A stretch of 64,000 nucleotides of DNA from Mixophyes australis (lineage: Eukaryota; Chordata; Amphibia; Anura; Limnodynastidae): assembly GCA_036250195.1 (NCBI GenBank), contig JAVHZZ010000011.1:63048919-63112918 (forward strand). Reading direction: 5' to 3'. The notes below the pieces were generated by a model that did no database searches, was not told where the DNA came from, and saw only the letters and a program-made list of their open reading frames with translations. Positions 11,849 through 23,099 of this stretch are shown here, piece after piece; position 1 is the first letter of the stretch; each line of letters begins with the position of its first letter. The translations under genes and the position numbers were made by a program.

Positions 11849-13612
11849 TGTCACGGGCACTAGGAGTCTTTACCCAGTATCACCCGCTGATGGTCTTATC
11901 AGAGCAGTAGAGTTGGTATATGATACTCTGATGGCAGGGTGATAATGGAACTGGAAATAGCAGATGGTTAGAGAATGCTCAGAAAGTCTATGACTAGCAG
12001 CACTGGTAAACAATAGGTAACTGAACACGAGGATCTGGATGGACAAGGACACGTGAGGGTAGTCAGTGGTCTGCGCACGGCAAGTTGTACCACTGCTATA
12101 GTGAGAAGAATGTCCAGGAGTAATAAGGAGGTGGAAGTCAGCGGTCTGCTTATAGCAAGTTGTACCGCTGTCTGTAGTGAAGGAATAGAATCCAGGTGAA
12201 GGTAACGGGGAAGTCAGTGGTCTGCGTGTAGCAAGTTGTACCACTGCTTATGTGAGAGGATATATGCAACTGGTGACACAGGGAAACAGGAATCAGTGGT
12301 TTGCCTCTAGCAAGTTGTACCACTGAATATATATGTGAGGAAGGACACGAGGAGATAAATGCAATGCAGAGTCTACACGGGTACACTGAACTTGATCCCA
12401 TGTTGAACTGCACACAATAATAATAATGAATGAACAGCACTGCACAGATAAAAAAAGTCACTAGAATAGTCCAGCAAAAGGAAACACAGTCAATAATAGC
12501 AATAGTCTCAGAGGATGGAAACTCCGGAGGAGAACAACTCAGTCCCGATGGATATGCAATACACCAGCACAGTCAATGAGAAGTATGCATACCGTGGTTC
12601 AGATGAGCAGGCTGTTAGGGATAGCTGCAGGGATACCTGAGCAGCAGTGAACTGACGAGATGAGAAGTCCTTGCAGAGTGGAAGCGGCAGGTAGGTGCAG
12701 CGCACTGTAGGTAGGCCAGCCAGGACGACAAATACACAGGAAGCAGTAGTATATCGAATTGAACAGCAGGAGACCACGGGAGAGCTGAAGCGATGTAGCA
12801 GAGCTGGAAGCCGAGGAGCGTAGACTCGATGCTTAACAGGCAAGTTGACACAAATGGACACACTGTAGAAGCAGTAGGCAGCGGGTCAGCTGACGGCAGG
12901 TAGAATGCAGACTGGAGCGCTGAGACGAGCAGGACTCTGTAGACACGCTGAAGTAGCTAACAGGAATCAGCTGGAACAGTAGCGATTTAACACAGGAGAG
13001 TTGGAGAGATCTGTAACTTGTTAGACACACGGAGGCAGTGGATAGGAATCAGCTGCTAGAGTCACGATGAAACACAGGAGAGTTTGCAGTAATCTGTAAC
13101 TGTAGATATACGGAGACAGCGGATAGGAATCAGCTGCTGGAGTCACGATGAAACACAGGAGAGTTTGCAGTAATCTGTAACTGTAGATATACGGAGACAG
13201 CGGATAGGAATCAGCTGCTGGAGTCACGATGAAACACAGGAGAGTTTGCAGTAATCTGTAACTGTAGATACACAGAGGCAGCGGATAGGAATCAGCTGCT
13301 GAAGTCACTAGGAACACGAGGAGTAGAAGTGGTCTGGAAACCACAAACGGCAAACAGGAATCGGCATATGCCGAACACACGAGGAGGCACTGGAACACCT
13401 TCAGAGACTCATGAGGAATGAGACTCCAAGATCAGGCAACGTGGTATTGACCACAGGTGCTTAATATAGGGAGTGTTGCCTGATCAGCCAATTAAGTTAA
13501 AGGAACAGAACTGAAGGTTAGAAGGGACTGCACACGCGCAGTACCTCATTATAATGAACGGACACGGTTCCTAGCTACCTTAGAAGTAGCACTCGCAGTC
13601 CGGTGAGTGACA
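11849..13612 (-). repeat. Solo LTR of the TyC gypsy family
   Basis: A 1764-bp block that is the reverse complement of the LTRs bounding TyC (35898-37648 and 41435-43211). It ends TGTCAC...GTGACA and is flanked by ATCCC on both sides (11844-11848, 13613-13617). No internal region is present, so it is the usual product of LTR-LTR recombination. It carries the same four hairpin units and the same roughly 80-bp tandem repeat as the TyC LTRs. Confidence 0.95.
13030..13300 (-). repeat. Tandem repeat inside the solo LTR
   Basis: Units of about 80 bp (GGATAGGAATCAGCTGCTGG ... GGAGAGTTTGCAGTAATCTG on the plus strand) occur three times nearly perfectly, with a fourth diverged edge. The same unit is present about twice in the 5' LTR of TyC and three times in its 3' LTR. 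Confidence 0.85.
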
Positions 13613-13819
13613 ATCCCCCTCCGGGGAGCCGAAAAACAAGATCTGTGCTGTTGGTGAGAGGCTTGCTTGGCCCTATATCTATATTATATACAGGCCCGGT
13701 GCTCCCATTAGGCAAGGTTAGGCAGTTGCCTAGGGCGCCGGGCTCTGGAGGGCGCCACAGAATGAAAATTACTTTAAAACTGCGGCAACCGCTGACCATA
13801 CCTTTCACGGCAGCCGTAC

Positions 13820-13982
13820 AGCTTCAGATAAATCCACGGGGAGGGGGAAGGGGCTATTGATCACCACCGCCGCCTCTCTGCTCCATCTCCTCTCCTCCAC
13901 TCACTGACTGTCGGGCGTGACATCATCATCACGGCCCGACAGTGTCAGTGAGTGGAGGGGAGGAGACGGAGCAGAGAGGAGC
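13820..13982. repeat. Hairpin and left arm of the inverted repeat flanking the minisatellite
   Basis: Contains a local palindrome with arms of about 45 bp centred near 13925: a CTCTGCTCC...CACTGACTGTCGGGC arm faces its reverse complement. The whole block is also a diverged reverse complement of about 15545-15720, shared landmarks being TTGATCACC, CACTGACTGT and CATCACG. Confidence 0.7.
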
Positions 13983-13984
13983 AG

Positions 13985-15515
13985 CACCTATGTCCTCTTC
14001 CCCCCCCTGCAGCACCCATGTCCTGTCTACCCCCTGCAGCACCCATGTCCTGTCTACCCCCTGCAGCACCCATGTCCTGTCCCCCCTCCTGCAGCACCCA
14101 TGTCCTCTATCCCCCCCACTGCAGTACCCATGTCCTCTCTCCCCCCCTGCAGCACCCATGTCCTGTCTCCCCCCCCTGCAGCACCCATGTCCTCTCTCCC
14201 CCCCCCTGCAGCACCCATGTCCTGTCTCCCCCTCTGCAGCACCCATGTCCTGTCTCCCCCGTGCAGCACCCATGTCCTGCCTTCCCCCCTGCAGCAACCC
14301 TGTCCTGTCCCCCCTGCAGCAACCATGTCCTGTCCCCCCCTGCAGCAACCATGTCCTGTCCCCCCCTGCAGCAACCATGTCCTGTCCCCCCCTGCAGCAC
14401 TCATGTCCTGTCTCCCCCCCTGCAGCACCCATGTCCTGTCTCCTCCCCTGCAGCACCCATGTCTTGTCTCCCCCCCCCTGCAGCACCCATATCCAGTCTC
14501 CCCCCTGCAGCACCCATGTCCTGTCTCCCTCCCTGCAGCACCCATGTCCTCTATCCCCCCCTGCAGCACTCATGTCCTGTCTCCCCCCCTGCAGCACCCA
14601 TATCCAGTCTCCCCCCTGCAGCACCCATGTCCTGTCTCCCTCCCTGCAGCACCCATGTCCTGTCTCCCCCCCTGCAGCACCCATGCCCCCCCCTGCAGCA
14701 CCCATATCCCCCCTGCAGCACCCATATCCCCCCCCTGCAGCACCCATATCCCCCCCTGCAGCACCCATATCCCCCCTGCAGCACCCATGTCCCCCCCTGC
14801 AGCACCCATGTCCCCCCCCCCCCTGCAGCAACCATGCCTCCCTGCAGCACTCATGTCTCCCCCTGCAGCACCCATGTCCTCTCTTCCCCCCTGCAGCACC
14901 CATGCCCCCCCCCCTGCAGCACCCATGTCTCCCCCCCTGCAGCACCCATGTCCTGTCTACCCCCCTGGAGCACCCATGTCCTGTCTCCCCCCTCCTGCAG
15001 CACCCATGTCCTGTCTCCCCCCCTGCAGCACCCATGTCCTCTCTCATACCCCTGCAGCACCCATTTCCTCTCTCATACCCCTGCAGCACCCATGTCCTCT
15101 CTCATACCACTGCAGCACCCATGTCCTCTCTCATACCCCTGCAGCACCCATGTCCTCTCTCATACCCCTGCAGCACCCATGTCCTGTCTCCCCCCTCCTG
15201 CAGCACCCATCTCCTGTCTCCCCCCTCCTGCAGCACCCATGTCTTGTCTCCCTCCCCTTGCAGCACCCATGTCCTCTCACCCCCCCCTGCAGCACCCATG
15301 TCCTCTCGCCCCCCCTGCAGCACCCATGTCCTCTCGCCCCCCCTGCAGCACCCATGTCCTCTCTCCCCCCCTGCAGCACCCATGTCCTCTCTCCCCGCCC
15401 TGCAGCACCCATGTCCTCTCTCCCCGCCCTGCAGCACCCATGTCCTCTCTCCCCGCCCTGCAGCACCCATGTCCTCTCTTCCCCCCCTGCAGCACCCATG
15501 TCCTCTCTCTTCCCC
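13985..15515. repeat. PstI-site minisatellite, unit about 26-30 bp
   Basis: More than fifty units of CTGCAGCACCCATGTCCT plus a variable C-rich spacer (CTCTCCCCCC). Several frames on both strands stay open for hundreds of codons because units lack stops, giving proline/cysteine-rich or glycine-rich pseudo-proteins. No gene is inferred. Confidence 0.95.
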
Positions 15516-15544
15516 CCAACTCACACACTCTCACACACACTCTC

Positions 15545-15720
15545 ACTTCTGTACTTGCCATGGAGTTTTCTCCATCCTCTGCTCCTCTCTGGCAGGCGCC
15601 TCACTTATTGTCGGGACGTGATGGTGACATCACTCCCAACAGTCAGTGAGGGGCGGGAGATAGCATGTCCCAGCATTAGGGGGCTCGGCGGTGATCAATC
15701 ACCCCACCCCCGTCATGGAT
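15545..15720. repeat. Right arm of the inverted repeat flanking the minisatellite
   Basis: Diverged reverse complement of 13820-13982 (see that entry). Together the arms enclose the PstI minisatellite, suggesting one foldback-type element whose interior expanded. Confidence 0.6.
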
Positions 15721-15723
15721 CAG

Positions 15724-15794
15724 ATGAAATTGTGCACATCTATAAAGCTGTGCGGCAGCCCCCGCACGGCTTTATAGATGTGCACAATTTCATA
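15724..15794. repeat. Near-perfect 31-bp-arm hairpin
   Basis: TGAAATTGTGCACATCTATA... is followed, after a six-base CAGCCC loop, by its reverse complement with one mismatch. It could form a long stem in DNA or RNA. Confidence 0.9.
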
Positions 15795-15829
15795 TATAAT
15801 ATAGTAACTTAGTATAAGTGATATGATTT

Positions 15830-16300
15830 CTTTTTATTATTGTTTTGTGGAGATCCGGTGATGTACCTGGGCATCAGTGAGAGAGAGGAGCAGCTAGACT
15901 GAGGGTCTGTGTAAACTGTCGCAATGTAGAGTGCCGTGAGCAAAAATCAGTGAGAGGGACTGCACACAGCATTTGAGATACCACCAACAACTTCTCCCCG
16001 GGGAGTGTTTCAGTTACTCTTCCTGAACTGCACACTGATACAATGCTCAGTTTACCTGCTTGCTGTTCCATGGGTCTCTGACAGGTAGAGGGCTGCAGGA
16101 AAACCACTTCCCATATCCAGAGCAAATGTGTACCCTCTATGCGTCTATGGGTTCCTTGTTGGCAATTTCTTTGCTATTGATATATCCTCTTCACTCTGGC
16201 TGCTGTCACTTTAAGTCTCCTCCTAACGCCTTGCGTAGCACTAAAAAGCATAGTGTTGCTTACCCTTCTCATGTAACTCCCTCTTACTGGTAATAATGTC
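15830..16300. other. No gene seen
   Basis: Unassigned sequence between the hairpin and the 3' side of the Ngaro element. No motif recognised. Confidence 0.4.
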
Positions 16301-16806
16301 CAACACTTCTGACCCATAAAATAAAGACACGAACACCGACTTAAGTTTGGAATGAAAAGTTCCTTTTATTTATTTTGTTATTATTATTATTTTTCTTTTA
16401 AATTATTTTATTGATTTAAATTTTTTATTTTATTTTATATTATTTTATTTCTATCAAAACTATCAAAAGTTTCTAGGAACAATTTGGACCTTTTTCTTTA
16501 TATAGGTGGCAGAGAGCAGGGCAGCCAGCTAAAAACAACATAAACCAATAAGGTGGAAGATCGTCTCTTTTCCACCGACCCAGGCTAAACCTTGCCTATT
16601 GGCGTCGGTACTATCGACTATAAATTAACTCAATACCCTCTGGACTCAAACTGGTTAACCCCTTTCAAGGCAAAACCTGATACTCCTTACTAGAGCATCA
16701 ACGAGTCTGATAACGACGAGGGAACCAAGGCTACATCGCCAACACTTAAGTAACGTATGTTTAACAACCATCTGACTGCCATGCTCTCCCACCACAGCCG
16801 TGTGTT

Positions 16807-17485
16807 CTATGGACCGTGCGGCCCGCCACCTAAAGAAAAAACCAACCCCCTCAACTCTGAAAAAATTTGTTCTATGAACAAAACTGTCCCTTCTGCCGAC
16901 AAATGAACCCCATCTGCTCTGAAAAAATGTCTCTCGTCCACGGTTAACCTGGGATGACTTATAACTACCCCTTGCATGCTGTTAATGTTCTACCTCACGT
17001 ATCCGTTTATCTTTTTAACCACCCTTATTAATGTGGCCGGGGGAATTGATGACCTCCAGGACAAACGCGGTATTATATTGGACCAACACACCTTCATTGA
17101 AGGGCATCGGGCATGTATGTGCGCCAGACCCTCACGAATGTTTATTATTAGATCCAGGGATTTAGCTTTATCTACGTCATTCCCCCCCAAATGAATCACC
17201 ACTATTTTGGGGGCACCATGCTCTTCTATTTCCTTACCTAATGTGGGAATCAACTCCGCCCATACCATGCCTCTTTTACCAAACCACCGGATGTCAACTG
17301 GGTGTTTGGAACCATACCACCTATCCACTACTCTGTGTTTTGCTGCCCAAAAGATAAACGAATGCCCCATGACCCATATTCGTGTCGTCTTTACCGTAGA
17401 ATCTAGAAAAAGATAAGTAGTCTCGTCAACCAACACATGTTTATAAACTTCCTTCCTTAGCTTACGTTTATACTCTCCATGAGGG
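16807..17485 (-). pseudogene. SGNH hydrolase of the Ngaro element, one in-frame stop
   Basis: Predicted SGNH/GDSL-fold esterase; its role in the element's life cycle is not established. The frame opens after a stop near 17485 with a basic YKRKLRKE segment. The catalytic serine block reads WVMGHSFIFW (GHS in place of GDS), the oxyanion block reads VIHLGGNDV, and the Asp/His block reads RADGVHLSAEG at about 16895-16920. A TAG at 16990-16992 splits the frame between the second and last blocks, but similarity resumes in the same frame directly after it and ends at a TAG at 16807-16809. The full set of catalytic residues is therefore still encoded, separated by one nonsense codon. No ATG is evident at the start, so the protein may be made as part of a longer product. 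Confidence 0.8.
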
Positions 17486-17600
17486 CCATCTGTTCAATAG
17501 TTTTATTTATTTTCCTTTTGATTTGATTTTATATCCACCCTCTATGAGGGCAATCTGCTCAAAATTTTTATTTATTTTCCTTGTAATTTTATTTTATTTT
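17472..17600. repeat. Imperfect tandem duplication, about 65 bp
   Basis: CTCCATGAGGGCCATCTG... and CCTCTATGAGGGCAATCTG..., each followed by a TTTATTTATTTTCCTT stretch, occur head to tail between the recombinase and hydrolase frames of the Ngaro element. Confidence 0.75.
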
Positions 17601-17900
17601 ATTTCATTTTCTTTCTCAAAAAACTATTTTATTTTTGGCTCTTAAACAACCTGGAAAAGGAAAATTGGTAACCCCATGAAGGTAAAAAACCCCTTATAAC
17701 CCTGGGAGGCACACACACACTAATCAGGCCTTGCCACGGAAACAAGAGGAGAAAATCTCTTCACGCCCCCGTTCAACACAGCGAGCAGCCTGGCATTGGG
17801 TTACCAAGTGATAGAAGAGAAAAGGTAATATGAAAGCGATAGATAATATTGAAAGACATGAGGAGATGTAAGACTGCATATAAGAGCCCCCTTCAAAGGC

Positions 17901-18810
17901 TCATTTGTCTGGCCGGATGTATTTCTTGTAGGTCTGCGACTTCCATCTCCCTAGCGCTTGAATCTCAGTGACAGATGCCCCTCTAACTGCAGCGGCCGTG
18001 GCAGCCCCTATCCTGAAGGAATGTGTACCATAGTCCCCTGGGTTCAGACCTATCTCCCCTAGGGCCCGTTTTAACAAGGCGTTAAACTGAAATTTGGTTA
18101 ATGGGGCATTATCCACATGAATTAACCACAAACCCTCCCCTGGGGGCCGGAGACTAGCAAATGTGATTGGCCAACCTGACCGGGCATATAGATGTGCCTT
18201 GCTGCTCCGTAATTGTTAACCAGTGGCCTCTGCCTAACTGATCTGTTTTTGACCTAACTATCTTACAGTGGATCACCTTATGTTGTAAGATCACATTTCC
18301 AGACAGCAAAGCTCCACCTATGTCGTTCTTAGATCTGACTACTAGCTCGCTAATTCTAAAAGCACCGTGATACGCAACTGAGAAAGCTAAACCAAAAAGC
18401 AAAGCCTCGTAATCATCCCTAGCTAAATTATGAAAGACCTCAATCAACCTAGCCAACATTTAGCCGTCAATAGGCCGGCGAGTGTCATTCTTTATCGGCT
18501 GTATTCTGGACCAACCTTTCAACGCCTTAGCTATAATAAATGACTTTGTGGGATCCTGTGTACCCTTTAGTCTAGCCATAAATGAAATACCGGCTAACAG
18601 GGACCCCATCCTAGCTTTAGAAACCCCCTCGTTATAAAGGTTCCACATAAAGTCTGTAATAGAGGGAATCTGACCTGAAGTGCTGCTGTTGACAGACGCC
18701 TGGTAACACAACCAACGTTCCCATGCCCCTTGATAACACTTCCGAGTTGCCGGAGCTAAGGACGCTTCCGTTAGCCACCTTATCCCTATCGGATCATCTG
18801 CCAAACACAA
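17901..18810 (-). pseudogene. Tyrosine recombinase of the Ngaro element (stop plus frameshift)
   Basis: Strand-transferring recombinase that inserts a circular DNA intermediate without target duplication. N-terminal core-binding part: RKCYQGAWERWL and SLLAGISFMARL. Catalytic part: AYHGAFRISELV (first Arg), SKTDQLGRGHW, THSFRIGAATAA (His-x-x-Arg), LGRWKS and the nucleophile in YKKYIRP. Two lesions: an in-frame TAA at 18460-18462, directly followed by an ATG in the same frame, and a frameshift near 18135-18160 before GLWLIHVDNAP. It overlaps the end of the RT-RNase H frame by about 25 nt in a different frame, an arrangement seen in other DIRS-superfamily elements. Confidence 0.85.
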
Positions 18811-20600
18811 GGGGGATACTGTAAGTCAGTTAAACCTGCATGTGGGGCCAAAGATCTAAAATGTTGCCATTTAGACCGAGAAAGAGCGTCGGCTATCTGG
18901 TTATCCACGCCAGGAACGTGTCGTGCCCGAAAACTAATGTCAAACTCCAGACATCTCAACACCAAGACTCGCAACAAGTTGATCGCCAGGCGTGAGGAGG
19001 CGCTCTGCTTTTTGATAGCCTGGACCACACCTAGGTTGTCACACCAAAAAACCACGCTCCTACCGCGCAACCGGCCAGACCACAACTCCAAAGCCACGAC
19101 TATGGGGAACAGCTCTAACGCTAACAAGTTCCGAACCAAACCCTCAGATTCCCATGACTGCGGACAAGGTGCGGCACACCACTCCCCCTGAAAAAGCGCA
19201 CCGAAACCTTTCGAGCCTGATGCGTCTGTATGTAAGCTCAAAGATGCACTGGATACTGAGGGAGCTGGCCATACTCGTATACCGTTGAAAACCGTTAGAA
19301 ACCGTCTCCATATACACAAATCCTCCCTAATTTCTGCAGACAGGCGAACATGTGAATGGGGACTACGAAAACCTGCCGTCGCCAGTTGTAACTTCCTACA
19401 GAATACCCGGCCCATAGGTATTACTCGGCAAGCAAAATTAAACGAGCCTAACAAAGAGTGAACTTTCCGCAAGGAGCAAGACGGTGATGCCATCACTTCT
19501 TCAATAAGGGACTGTAACTTAACAATTTTATCAGAGGGTAAGCGACAACAACCTTCTATCGTGTCAATCTCTATGCCTAAAAACGCTAAGCATGTGGTCG
19601 GGCCCTCCGTTTTATCTGCAGCTACCGGTACACCCATCACCCGAAATAGCGCCTGCGCTGGATACAGTGTGTCCTTACAACAAGGGGAGTCAGCTAGGCC
19701 TATAAAGATGAAGTCGTCCAGATAATGTGCTATGCCGTGGTGCCCCGTCCCCGCCCCCACACACCAGTGAAGGAAGGAACTAAAAGCCTCAAAGTATGAG
19801 CATGAAACTGAACAACCCATTGGCAGGCATCTATCCACATAGTACTCGTCCCGGATTTTCAACCCCATAAATTTAAAGGACTCGGGATGCAAATGGAGGA
19901 GCCGAAATGCGGATTCTACGTCCAATTTAGCCATTCTTGCTCCCTTGCCGAACTCTCTCACTATGGTTAACGCATCATCAAAGGACTGGTATACCACAGA
20001 GCTGATTTTAGGGTCGATCGCATCATTAACTGGCTTGCCCGCTGGGTGAGATAAATGCTGAATTAATCTAAATTTACCCGGGGTCTTTTTTGGCACTATT
20101 CCGACCGGGAAAATGACTAAATCTTGAATGGGGGGGGATGAAAAAGGACCCACTATGCGACCCAGGCCTATCTCCTTTCCAACTTTCTCCGCCAGAATGT
20201 CAGGGTATACATACGCGGAGCGAAGGTTCCTGGCGGTGGAACCCGCCACCCCACTATCAATGGGGAGGTGAAAACCGTGGCGAAAGCCCTCCCTAAGGAA
20301 AGAGGCCTGTGCCGGATCCGGGTAAAGCGCCAGCCATTTACAGAGGATTGGGAAGTTAATGGTAGAATCGGCCTTAGACAGCACCCCCCGGCCCTCCCTG
20401 ACCCCTACCGATGCCAACGGTGCCCCTAGGGCAATCTTTGAGGGGATAACTTTCCCTACAGTTGGAGCAAACATGCTTGTATCTGCACCCCTCCCCCCTC
20501 CCGCAGGAGGCATTGTTAAATGCAAAGCACCGGTTCCTTGAGGACTGGGGAGCACCTCGTCTCCCCCCGAACTGAAACTTAGTAAACTGCGGAAGGCCAT
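18786..20600 (-). CDS. Reverse transcriptase-RNase H of the Ngaro element
   Basis: An open frame of about 600 codons. RT blocks in order: PGKFRLIQHLSHP, AKLDVESAFRLLHLHP (first catalytic Asp), CLPMGCSVSCSYFE, HYLDDFIFIG (YLDD active site) and FLGIEIDT. The RNase H-like region follows: LHTDASGSKGFGALF, LLALELFPIVVALE, VFWCDNLGVV and the terminal VPGVDNQIADALSR. All catalytic acids expected for both domains are present. The N-terminal 75 codons overlap the C-terminus of gag in another frame, so translation may depend on a shift from gag or on internal initiation. This is the best-preserved frame of the element. Confidence 0.9.
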   Translation of the reverse strand: MAFRSLLSFSSGGDEVLPSPQGTGALHLTMPPAGGGRGADTSMFAPTVGKVIPSKIALGAPLASVGVREGRGVLSKADSTINFPILCKWLALYPDPAQASFLREGFRHGFHLPIDSGVAGSTARNLRSAYVYPDILAEKVGKEIGLGRIVGPFSSPPIQDLVIFPVGIVPKKTPGKFRLIQHLSHPAGKPVNDAIDPKISSVVYQSFDDALTIVREFGKGARMAKLDVESAFRLLHLHPESFKFMGLKIRDEYYVDRCLPMGCSVSCSYFEAFSSFLHWCVGAGTGHHGIAHYLDDFIFIGLADSPCCKDTLYPAQALFRVMGVPVAADKTEGPTTCLAFLGIEIDTIEGCCRLPSDKIVKLQSLIEEVMASPSCSLRKVHSLLGSFNFACRVIPMGRVFCRKLQLATAGFRSPHSHVRLSAEIREDLCIWRRFLTVFNGIRVWPAPSVSSASLSLHTDASGSKGFGALFQGEWCAAPCPQSWESEGLVRNLLALELFPIVVALELWSGRLRGRSVVFWCDNLGVVQAIKKQSASSRLAINLLRVLVLRCLEFDISFRARHVPGVDNQIADALSRSKWQHFRSLAPHAGLTDLQYPPCVWQMIR

Positions 20601-22323
20601 ATCCCATTTGCACCCCTCCCATTTGGGCTCTATTCAACCTCATCCAGATTTCAACATCTTTAAAAGCTAGGGGCATATAACGCTGGCCGTGCACCTTCTT
20701 ACGAAAAAGCTTATCATACAACCTCCAGGTCCCTGGACGCTCACAGCTATTCATCTCATTAATCAAATGGAGATACTTCCAGACATCTATAATTGCGTCT
20801 GGTCTCGTTTCCAAATAACAGGCCGAAAAAACACAATATCCCGTTAACCAGTTGGAAAAATTTCTATACACGTCCTCACCAACTCCCCCCCGCGCACATG
20901 CAGCCGCCAACTCTCTCTCCGTGTCCTTTGTTAACTCAAATATATCCACATAGTAGCCCCGTTTAATCTTATCCCTTACGCTGCGCCTAACTCCTATCAT
21001 CAACGCTGTGTTCTCACACTTAACCAACGGGCCTCCTGACGGTGCTGGGGAAGAAGCCCCTAATCGATCCCTGTGTTTCCTCTTACTACCCCCAAAATGA
21101 TTGTTAAGTATTTTCATTAGCTTGCGCTGCCCCTGTCTAGGGGAAGACGAAGTGGACTCATCACTCGTAGTTGCAATGGTTGGGCTCGAGCAAGGAGAAT
21201 TACATCCAGTGTAAGCCTCATACTCACCAGCCGCTCCCTGTACCTCCAGTCGAACCGCTCCCGTTCCTCCCTCATTGTCCGCTCCGATCTGCTGAGCACC
21301 TTGCTGCGTCCCTGCGTGCTCCAACTCTTCTCCCCGCTGCTCGAGAAGCGCTGGGCCGCCTTTGTCAGCTGCCGCTGCCGTTGATGACAACTGTACCTGT
21401 GGAACTGGATGAGAAAACACGTTAGCGTTTGTGGGAGGCAGATCGCACAGGGTCTGATGTGGGACCTCCACTGGGGCACCCTCCGAGGATGCCCCCCGTG
21501 ATGACCCCTGAGACCAGCGGGCGGGGGGACACCCCAGCTCCTATCACCTTGCTGCCTTAACAAGGGGGATGGGGGCTGGGAATCCTTACCAGAAACAACA
21601 GCCGCATTATAAATGTAAGGTCTAGGATAGGCGTGCATATATTGGCCTGATAAGGAAGGGTAGGGGGCCAACCAAATACTATTTCCCTCTAGCGAGGTCC
21701 TATACTCCCTGGGGAGATATGGCAGGGACCCATAGGTGGCCGGGCCGCCTACCCCGGGCTGATTGAGCAGCGGCCGAGGGTAAGGCCAGCTGTCCGCTAT
21801 GTCCGATGAGCCCTGGGCCCGACTAAACTGAGGACCCAGGGCAGGGGCCTGCTGCTGATACGTTCCCCTGATCCCAGGGGAAAAACTAGCTGGGGCTGGG
21901 CCCAGCAACCCGGGCCTGACTGTACAATATGCCCGACCCGGCCTGAGTACCGGATTCCAATGAGAAAAGAAGAGGGGAGACCCCAGAGGGGGGGGGGGGA
22001 TCCTTGGCCTGGGGCAAAGGAAGGGAGGGAAGGGAATGGGGAGACCTAACTTGCAGGGCAGGTAAGGGGGGTAATAAACCCTGAAAGCGCCTGTTATGTG
22101 TCCGGGAACAAGAGAGATCTAAAGGATGATGTGTGGAAAGGGATGAGGGGGAGTTACTACCTAAACCCCCCTCACCAATGTGTTGAAATCCCGGGGGAAG
22201 GGGATCCAGAATGATGGGGGCCAAATCCCTGTATGGGGAGCCAAAAAGCTGAGGCCTGGCTGCCGTGGAGTGACCCCCTGTTGCCCCATCGATGTGAAAA
22301 GGGGCCCTCTGCCCGCCCTGCAC
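20374..22323 (-). pseudogene. Gag-like protein of the Ngaro element, CCCH zinc finger, frameshifted
   Basis: The well-preserved C-terminal part (20374 to about 21520) contains the conserved capsid-like stretch NFSNWLTGYCVFSACYLE, WKYLHLINEMN and WRLYDKLFRKK, then a cysteine-rich segment CFAFNN.. CGRGEGCRYKH.CSNC resembling a CCCH zinc finger for RNA binding. The N-terminal half is proline/glycine-rich and is spread over two other minus frames (about 21530-21908 and 21886-22323). The switches fall near 21890-21905 and in a run of six G near 21522-21533, so one original frame broken by two indels is the simplest reading. The RT frame begins inside its C-terminus. Function is inferred from position and zinc finger only. 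Confidence 0.65.
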
Positions 22324-23040
22324 AGTTAACCCAGGCAGCCGCGGGAACTGGGGAAGGAGATCCCCTTCCCCGCGCTGGGACTGCCCGACTGCACCACCCC
22401 CCCAGCTCTGGACACGAGCGGCCTAGCCGCCCGCTCCATAGCTTTAGTTTTCCCAGCGTGACCCGGCCCAGCCCCGCGAGATCCTCTCACGGCGGCCGAG
22501 TCACGTGCCCACCGGGCCACCTGACGCACCGCCCTCCGAGCGGACCCGCTGGAGGGACCCGGGGCTGCCGACTGGATTTGAGAGGGAAGGGGGGGGGGAC
22601 CACAGATAGACTGAGAGGGGAATCAGCGGCGACTGCCGCACGATGGGGAGGGGGAGGGGAGAACCTAGCCGGGATGGATCTAGAGCGCCGGGGACGGGAG
22701 GAGGCCAAGACAGAGGGAAAGCACAAGGCAGGACAAGAAAGAGAAAAGCAGGAGCAGGCAAAGGAGGAAAAAAAAAAACGGAGAAGGGGAAAGCAAGATA
22801 ACACAGATAAATATAAACAAGGAGAGAGATACTAAGCCTGCTGCTGCTCGATACCTGGATCCAGGCACAGGAAGCTCTCTCCCCCTCCGCTGCTGGATAT
22901 CTTCTTTCCACGACCACTCCCACCTCATCCCAATTGGCTGCTTCCGTCACAGACTTAACCCCTAATGGTACGTAACATTATCGGCTCCAACACATGTTTT
23001 TACACTCCTTCGGTTTCATGGCCTCTCTCATACTGAGGTG
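22324..23040 (-). other. Leader region of the Ngaro element
   Basis: GC-rich sequence upstream of gag on the minus strand, with polypurine stretches near 22700-22800. No long frame with recognisable motifs. The terminal repeat of the element should lie at its outer edge but was not resolved. Confidence 0.4.
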
Positions 23041-23099
23041 TGGGACCTGGCATCAGTCTATATTGATCTGCTCCCTCTTTTCCTGATATCCACATTGTG

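Larger units (their letters stand above)
16300..23000 (-). mobile_element. Ngaro-type tyrosine-recombinase retrotransposon
   Basis: On the minus strand the order is gag with zinc finger, reverse transcriptase-RNase H, tyrosine recombinase, SGNH hydrolase. A tyrosine recombinase in place of an integrase marks the DIRS superfamily, and the added SGNH hydrolase is known from vertebrate Ngaro elements. There is no DDE integrase and no aspartic protease. The split direct repeats expected at Ngaro ends were not resolved by eye, so the outer limits are approximate: an AATAAA-like 3' region near 16.3 kb and a GC-rich leader up to about 23.0 kb. All frames are damaged. Confidence 0.85.

Noticed and set aside
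11345..13300. CRISPR-like repeat-spacer pattern in the tandem arrays
   Set aside because: Units are contiguous tandem repeats with related spacers, in a eukaryotic repeat context with no cas genes.
13917..15812. Very long open frames (up to about 630 codons) on both strands
   Set aside because: They come from the CTGCAGCACCCATGTCCT minisatellite, whose units lack stops in several frames at once. No domain, and composition follows the repeat.
22233..22835. Plus-strand 200-codon frame in the Ngaro leader
   Set aside because: Low-complexity, antisense to the element, with no recognisable domain.
17425..23000. A shared AAACATGTGTTGG stretch (17429 and 22988) as Ngaro split direct repeats
   Set aside because: The copy at 17429 is inside the hydrolase coding frame rather than at the element end, and the match is short.
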